Shown in pieces: positions 56,611 to 64,000 of a stretch of DNA of 64,000 bases. This DNA is from Ascaris suum (Eukaryota > Nematoda > Chromadorea > Rhabditida > Ascarididae): assembly GCA_013433145.1 (NCBI GenBank), contig CM024182.1:2652501-2716500 (forward strand), in the 5' to 3' direction. Made by a program: the position numbers and the translations under genes. The notes below the pieces were generated by a model. That model worked only from the letters and a program-made list of their open reading frames with translations, was not told where the DNA came from and did no database searches. Position 1 is the first letter of the stretch. Every line of letters starts with the position of its first letter.

Positions 56611-57330
56611 TTGAAGAGACTATTTTTTGCATGCATGGGACAAATCTTTCGACAAACGTTTATTTCCCCAGCAATAAATTCCGGACTTTTAGACCTGAGA
56701 CCATTAGGCTGTAAACTGCAACAGGACTGCAAATTGAGCTACCTTGAATTCCAAGAGGTCTTTGACTGTGTTTCACATTCTAAGGTGCTTCCGGTGCTAG
56801 ATGATAAGGGGAGTGGAAGTTATTTTTACAGCGACTGAAAAACTACCTAAGCGGACGGAGCTGTGAAGCATTTACAACTTATATACTTTCCTGCTGCATT
56901 TCAGTGATTTTCAGGGTATTTCAGGGCTACATTTTGACCCTCCTACTCTTTTGGTTTAAATACAAAGGACATTACCAGCACAGGATTGGGCTCAGAACAT
57001 ATCTATATGCGAACGACTGTATGCTCTAGTTTACCAGTCGAAGGCTTTGACCGCTGGAAACTGACGGATGCTTACAATGCGATCTTGATCTCATATACAA
57101 CTCTCACAGATAACCTTCATGAAAACGCTTAACTAGCCAAGGATCTTGGTATCAGGGCTGATATTAAGACAAAATTTATTGCTAAAGTGTCGGTTATGAT
57201 TGGTCGGTTAAACAGGATCATTTATACAAAGGAACGCTAAATTAAGAAATATTTTTTGTCTAAAGTGCCATTTGTCTGCTCATAAAACGTTCTTAACTCA
57301 GGTGGCAGTTAACCACATGCATTAAATTAC
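56611..57330 (+). pseudogene. Decayed non-LTR (CR1-like) retrotransposon reverse transcriptase
   Basis: Seen: around 56740-56790 the translation reads YLEFQEVFDCVSHSKVL, the reverse-transcriptase block usually written YLDF.KAFD.VSH..LL. After an in-frame stop at 56836-56838 and a one-base shift it continues with LKNYLSG and a degraded version of the GVPQGS.LGPLLF block (VFQGYILTLLLFW, about 56920-56955). YAND follows at 57006-57017 where an active enzyme has YADD, and then a stop. Another shifted frame near 57140-57220 gives KDLGIRAD, matching the conserved region after the palm. Known: this order is typical of non-LTR elements of the CR1 group. At least two frameshifts, several stops and the altered catalytic YADD show it is dead. 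The 5' endonuclease part is not recognisable upstream, so it is probably 5'-truncated. Confidence 0.75.
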
Positions 57331-57339
57331 CTCACCACA

Positions 57340-60300
57340 ACCAAAATAAATCCATTAAAAACATAGTGACGGATATTTGAAGAGAATTTCCTTATTCAGC
57401 GCTTTTTTTCCTTAATCCGAAGCGAATCTATTGTAACCATTTTTGAATGGTCTTTGACCACACAACGCACAGCACCTTGTAGATGCAATTTAACATCTCT
57501 AGTATCAGCGAGTATAATCCCAATAAATTTCTTCCACAGAACTTTTATGGTGGTCTGGACTTCTGTTTAAAAATCCTCAGTATTATGTAGAAATTCTGGA
57601 TAAAATAAACAGTTCAACAAATGAGAAAGTCTTTATTTAATCGTCAAGAATATATGAATAAACGGAAATTATTTTGGGTTCGATGAATCGAAAAATAAAA
57701 ATGTTTTTACTGAGTTGGCTTTATTTCATGAAATAATCGATATTCAGCATTAAATCATATGGTATTCAGCCAGAAGCTGTGCATATGGGAGCCTAGGGTA
57801 ATATGTATGGGATTAATTCATAATTGATTCTAAGACTATTCTAATGCATTTTTTTCACCTATAAATCATCGGCCGAAGAGACTGCAATCAATTTACAGGC
57901 GGCAACTTCAATATTTCAACAGTTCTGTTGATCTTTGCACTGCTGATTGCTGTTTTTTTTTTTTGTTTCTCGTCTCTATAATATACTTATACGATTATAA
58001 TGAATACGAATGAAAAAATTTCTGAGAGAATTATGAATTCTCTAAGAAAATGCTCTATAAACAATTTTTATGCATTCTGCGGCGAATATTTCCACATAAA
58101 CAAAACGAAGAAAAATATTATAAAGTTTGAAAAGCAATTTTTTTTTTTGCGAAGCAAGAGTGTTTTCAAAACGATTGAAGAACTCCGAGTAATTAGGGAA
58201 ATGGGCGAATAAAAAGATAGGGAAATTTAAATTTCGATCTGCATGAGCGTGGAGAATGCAGAAAAACCGTTTCGACGATCATCATTTTGATATGATGGAT
58301 GTGAAACGTTTCAAACAATATAAAAACGCATGCGGAAATATTCTGATTTGCCATCGGTAAGAAGACCAGTGCCACGCAAAGATCACGTTCTCGTACATGT
58401 ATTTGCCACACTGCTTGACCTTCCGATGTTAGACGTGAAAACCTCGAGAGTTTGAATTCGGTACAGTGGCGAGATTAAAGTCAACGTGAAGGAAATGATT
58501 CAATACTTCAACAGTTTTTACAAGAAGAACTCAATGATCTTTTCTGGGATCTAGACATAACAGAGCTAGCATCTGTATTTTTAGCATCAACAATAAAAAT
58601 TAATTGCTTTCAATTGGAAATTAAATAAGAGCTTATTGGAGAGCAGAGACGGAACCGCTTTCTGACCTCAGCTAAGGTGAACTATATACCGCAATAATTC
58701 TTCAAATAGCGTGAAGACCGATCAAAACATTGGCGAATTTCATAGACAATTTCGAAAGAAGTTTAAAATGTGCGTTGCTAGACAATGGCATTCAATGTGC
58801 TTCTTTGCCAGTTGTTCACTAAGCAAAAGGTTAAATAAAATTATGAAGATGTCAAAACGATCGTGCAAAAGTTTGAGTAAGAATTATTTATTGCATGATG
58901 ATCTAAAGATGATAGAATCCTTTTTTTCCCAATAAGGGGTATATGGTATGTGTCCTTACTTCATCTATCTGTTGGTTGGTAAGAAGTATAATGAAGGATG
59001 ATGAGAGAAAAGTGGTAATTCCTAGAAGAGAAATAATGTTCAAAAATGCTATTAATATTAATAACAAGCAATTGATTGATAGGGAATAGATCGTTCTTCC
59101 ACCATTACACGTCACATTGGGGCATAGTGAAAAGGTTTTTTGAGGGTTTTTACAAACACGGCGATTGCTTCAAACACACATGCAAATCATTTCGCAAATT
59201 AGTTATAGAAGAACTGAAAGTAAAAATCGTTAATGTCTGTCGAATTTATGGATCTACCAACAATTCTGGCGTTTAAAGTTCTTCTTCCTGGACCAGTTAA
59301 ATCTTCGGTTTAGCAAAAAAAAAAACTACGCCAGGAATAAGTTCCAACTTTATTCGTCTTCTGATTTTAAAACTTCATAATGGACGCTACTGTATTTTTG
59401 ATGTGCACATAAATTTTTAAAAAAATTTGCAGAGTATTTTAGCGTGGATTCCGCTAGAACCCTTGCAACATTTTCCCTAAAATTCTATCCATAGTGAAAA
59501 ATAAGGTAAGAGGCTTCATCAAGACATAAAGGTAACGGTAGAAAGGTACCAAAGTATTTGAAACAGCACTATGATGGCACGTTATTGTTGGAGCCTCCAA
59601 TGTGATTGTCTCGATAACCCGCATTAAAAAAATCTTATAAAGAGCGTTTTGCTATGTATTAATCACGGTTACTTGAACAAGGTCATCTTAATTTTTCCAT
59701 CATGCAAAAAAAATTAAACGATATTCTGCTGTCCACATATTCACTTTTGTACAAGTTGAAAGCTTTAGTCCAATTTGTGAATAAAACCCATCTAGCAATT
59801 GAATTTTCAGGAACTTGTCCAGTAACTTAGATCAAATTCAGGAAATTAAAAAATGTCCAGGAAACTAAAGCAAATTCAGCAAAAGCAGTTCCATATTTAG
59901 AATATGGTACCACGAAATTTTCCTAAAGTTGATTCGCTCTAATCTGATTGAATAACAGAGTTTATTAATTAAATCAGAACTTTCTCAGAAAACATGATAA
60001 ATTAAAGAAGGTCAACCTCTTCGATAATTTCTCTGCCTTTCTCTCATAGAAGAAACATTCGCCAGTTGATCAAAGAACAGCAAAAGTATTGTTGTCATAA
60101 AGCCCACTTCATTTCCCTTGCGGCTACGTTTTTTAATCGAAATGCGCGGTATTTCACCATTTCATCGTTACATGCATAAATTGCAGATATTCTATCTGTG
60201 GAGTTAAAATGGAGCCGATGTGGCATTAAGACGGAGTCAACCACAGAGATCTATTTTGAAAACCTGAACGCATGAGCAATAACCCACGATAACTCATGTT

Positions 60301-61480
60301 CTTAAGATGAACGATTGTCGAAGTAATATACGCAACGGTTATCATCATTAACCGTTATGGTTGTGTTGACGATTCTACTCTATAGCTATCGACAATATCC
60401 GAACAAAAAATTAGTTCAAAATCGAATACCATCGAAATGAATGAATTTATTAGAGTTGAGTTATTAGTTAATATTTGTTGAGAGTAAAGACTCCAACATT
60501 AGTAAAATTTTGCAGTTAAAAAAAAAGAGATTCAATAAAGCAACGAATCATTAGTCAACGTTTTGAGGAAAGGAAAAAGCGCAAAAAAAGAAACTTCCAG
60601 AAAATTGAAGATTCAAGCGTTGCATCTGCGTGTATTACGTGTACTTATTCGTTTATTTATCCCATGAGGTTTCAACCGGAAAATCACAGCAATTAGAATT
60701 ACATAATGTGCTACTTATACGATAAGCTAAACACATACCTGTTAGGTTATATTTTGGAATAATCTCTCAAATTACAACTAAGCTAAAGGTATTAAAAAAA
60801 GAAAACAATTAAATGTTTTTCACATTGGTTCAAAACCTATTTAAATCTCAAAACCAATATTTTATTGACGATTTGCAAGAATTAATGAATTAAATACATA
60901 ATGACAATGTCTACATATTTATTTGTTGACAATATATGAAACACATGAAACCTGTTCTAGAGGGAAACGGATGTAAAGTGCAAATCATTTATATAGGTAA
61001 TTAGCGTCAAATTTGTGCATTTTTTTATCGCAAAATGAAATTTTTTTTATATTCAAAGAAATAAAGGGAACGCTCTCGGAAGGGAATGAACGTGAAAGCC
61101 AACCGAAGTGTAGATAATACACGAGGATATTACTAAAGTTAATGACGCTAAATAGCGCTGGTCGCAATATATCTGTTTTAAACCAACTAGAGGAAGTGAA
61201 AAATACGAAATTTAAAATTCCTCATCGGTAAAAAACAACGTTCCTTGATTGAGATTTCTCTGTCTTTTTTTTTTGCCGTCACGTAGTAGGAATAAAATTT
61301 AGTCCAAACACTATTTGAACACCTTATGTTTCAGGAAGCATCTATTCACTACCTGTTAAAACCGCATTGGTTTCAGTCGTATTTTTAGTGATCCATCATC
61401 TTCAAGAAATATTTTTTAAGTACAATACAAAGTTTCATCGAAACATTTTTGCTGAATTTCTCGCTCAAATATTCTTTTCT
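57340..61480. other. Intergenic stretch downstream of the retroelement
   Basis: The first few hundred bases may be the decayed 3' part of the retrotransposon. Beyond that only AT-rich short frames on both strands; none has good splice signals. Confidence 0.4.
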
Positions 61481-61909
61481 CCGTGATTCGATGGTTACTA
61501 GCAGCCGGCTCAGTTATCTTTCTCTTATCGTTAGAAACAGTTGGATTTACGTTGCATGATTCTGCTATCATTGCGGATTCTCCTCTTTCAGATTTGATAA
61601 TTCACAAAAATTTTCGAATTTGTCCACATATCCTCTCTATTAGTCTTTATTATTGCATGTTTAAAATTATTTCCTATGTTTCATGGGCATTTTCATATAT
61701 AACTAATCGAAAAATGTTTTCTATAATCACCAGCTGTTCACATTTGCTGCAGTTAATGAAGCATTCTCCATATTCTTTACAGCTTTCTGATCAAATAAGC
61801 TTTCAACCGAAACCGATAGCCGAATGAAACTTTTCTAAGCAATGCAGAGTATAAGGGAGCATTCGTGCTAAACTGAAACGTTCAGTGCCATAAATATCTC
61901 TCTGTCTAG

Positions 61910-62260
61910 TTCCAAATGGCGCAAGTGTGCATACCGACGACAATATGTAAGTGCCAGCAGTTCCCTTAGGCTTGAGGCGTTAGGTCGACAACGTAAAAGA
62001 GGCGCGAAACAATTGCCTCATGATAAAGGCATCCATAACATTAAACATTCCAGCGTAAGTGCTTCGTGACGAGAGCGTCTTGCGGCGCAAATGGCCTCCA
62101 TTTTGAGGATCCAAGTGTTTTGCTCATAGTTGTTAAGTGCCTGAGCAGGTAGCAGCGATACGATGATAGATACACGGTACATATGGAAGGGCGATTTGAA
62201 ATGGCAAGAATATGTACATTAATGGCTCAAAAAATGAGGAAAATTGAAAATAAAACATGA
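61910..62260 (+). CDS. Candidate 3' part of a two-exon-or-more gene, basic protein, unknown
   Basis: Exon 61910-62054 lies between an excellent acceptor (ATCTCTCTGTCTAG) and an excellent donor (AGC|GTAAGT). It encodes 48 codons rich in Arg, Lys and Ser (SKWRKCAYRRQYVSASSSLR). It leaves phase 0 and joins an exon at 62153-62260, after GCAGGTAG, which reads QRYDDRYTVHMEGRFEMARI and ends in TGA; the intron is 98 bases. The upstream exon must supply two bases and was not found. An AATAAA overlaps the end of the frame. The Arg/Lys-rich start suggests a nuclear or RNA-binding role at most, which is speculative. Confidence 0.4.
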
Positions 62261-62269
62261 TTGAAGAAA

Positions 62270-64000
62270 GAAAAATTTTAAATGAACAAATGCTATAGAC
62301 AAAGAGATATGCAAGAACATACCTGTGTCAAGATTCAATTATGTAGGAAAAAAAGATGAAAACCAAATGGAAGAGAGAATAGATAGCTCTCTTTCAAAAA
62401 TATAAATTCTTACCTTCCTCTGCGTTAAAACATAAAACTTCAAGTAGTTTCACGCTACTACTTTTTATTAGCACAATCAAGTAACGAATCATTGTTGTTT
62501 GTTCTGCTCCTATCAGACTAATGAATACCTTTTACAAAGTATTTTGCGTCTACCAAAAAAATAAATAAATAGAATATCTCTTTTATAGTATCGTTACTCT
62601 AAGGTATAGCACCGTGTTTGCACAGCAACTTCCTCAGAACCCAAAACTCTTTATGCCCAATAAGTTGTTATACAATTTATCCATCCCTCACGAAAAACTT
62701 AGTTTACGTCTTCTTTATATTGGATACGCAAACTCTTATAGATTCCACTCTGCTCAATTAGCTAGCTAGCTCTATAGCTAGAAGTTGAAAAAACCCAAAC
62801 GATCGAATAAATGCTATTTGAGGAAGTTTTGATGGCAAACTTTATTGAATATGAATTTCTCTATTTTCTATAAATGCAGCTAAACAATGCTTAAGTATCT
62901 TTCGTTTTCATTTTGTTTTGCGGACTGTGTGAGATTAAACATCACATCGAAAAGAGAGGAAGCTTTGATAATAAACCCATCCTGAAATCGGAATACCTAA
63001 ATCAGCTTTCATAATGAAAGCATCCATAGATCCGAAATCCTAAAGCGACTAGCCATGAGCCAGACGAAAGCGTTTCCTTGCTTTGCCACTATCAATCATC
63101 ATGAAAACAAATAATTCATCATATTACGCGAAATAACGCAAAAAAATTGAAAATTTTTGAAACCATTTTGTGTATTTATCTATAAAATTAGAAATGTCTG
63201 CCTTTGCTTGTCAAAACGAGAAAAATTGATATGATTGTCTATCTTGTAATTGTGGCTCTCGAGTTCATATATTCGTTTTTTTTTTCTGCAATAATATTTG
63301 AAAATCTTTGAGATATTTTAGCGATAATTGCCGTAACAATTGATCTCCTGCCTCAATGACAATAGTTGTAAAGCATCAATAATGCGATATCACATTTGAA
63401 CACTTTGAGGTAAGTTCCAATAAGTTGAAGAGGAAATTCTCGAGTTTGCTTTAGAATTATAACGCTACTAATTTCCGTTGAAAACTCATATGATTTATTA
63501 TGGCATTCATTCTTATTGCTACATTTGTAGAACGCATATTTATTGCTGAGGATATTTCGAGAATTTCATAGAAATGTGCAATGACAACTATAAACGGTCA
63601 CAAATTTTTCCATTGTTTAGTTCTCTTTTCGTCTAACGAAATAAAACATTTAAATGTTGTTTTGAAGAAAAATTTACTATGCAACAATGATAAGAGATTT
63701 CATTGTTTATCAACGAACGTAATACGTATCGATTATCCACAAATCAACGAAATTCTTCGACATTTTATCATACGTTCTCTTTTTGAGGTCATGCTGACAC
63801 AAATCGTCGAAATCAACATTAACCATTGTTTCATTTTCTATGAATGACCAATTTTTAGATAATTACGATTCAGTGGATTAGTTCATCGCTTTTTCTATCG
63901 TTATCTACTTCCCTTCGAAACGTTCATTCAATGGATTTTCATCATTTTCGAAATGAAATTTTTCTCTTTTCTCTTTTCTGTTTTCTTTTCTTTTGATGCA
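62270..64000. other. AT-rich stretch to the window end
   Basis: No supported gene. An 88-codon frame at 63581-63847 (ATG start) is rich in Phe, Ile, Asn and His, without a motif, and is probably chance. Confidence 0.4.

Noticed and set aside
61483..61827. 114-codon plus-strand frame with a signal-peptide-like start
   Set aside because: It begins at a non-ATG codon, has low-complexity hydrophobic content and no donor near its end to join the exon at 61910.

Overview
This window looks like a piece of a nematode nuclear genome, most plausibly a parasitic spirurid or filarial worm. It is strongly AT-rich. The introns I can trace end in the nematode acceptor consensus (T)TTTCAG and start with GTAAG/GTGAG-like donors. 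The one well-supported gene starts a few bases after a splice-acceptor-like site, as expected for spliced-leader addition. There is no bacterial gene organisation, no long uninterrupted reading frame, and no rRNA or tRNA gene that I can see. The species call is inference; a search would be needed to fix it.

Layout. From 1 to about 44 kb the window is mostly gene-poor AT-rich DNA, with four long (TA)n arrays (15.55, 23.85, 26.30 and 31.64 kb), homopolymers, a CA-rich array, a pure G tract and several short tandem repeats. Small islands of higher GC and balanced codon content sit in this background. Several can be assembled into spliced open frames, mostly on the minus strand: about 4.95-6.97, 10.3, 13.1-13.7, 24.35-24.72, 28.8, 33.0-34.6, 37.2 and 43.4-44.0 kb. 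The plus-strand islands are at 1.4, 2.8, 21.1, 29.6 and 39.3 kb. These are candidates only. GC-richer random sequence is also open in several frames, and no product is recognisable.

From 44.5 to 50.8 kb lies the only confident protein gene: seven plus-strand exons whose splice phases all agree, giving a 311-residue protein of no family I recognise. A miRNA-sized imperfect hairpin lies about 185 bp upstream of its start, between it and a possible divergent minus-strand locus.

Downstream, 51.5-52.9 kb holds two further candidate frames. At 56.6-57.3 kb there is a decayed non-LTR (CR1-like) reverse transcriptase with frameshifts and stops. At 61.9-62.3 kb there is a plausible two-exon plus-strand coding segment. 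The rest is AT-rich intergenic sequence. One composition-level signal stands out: the octamer ATTTGCAT/ATGCAAAT occurs at least 26 times, about five times what base composition predicts.
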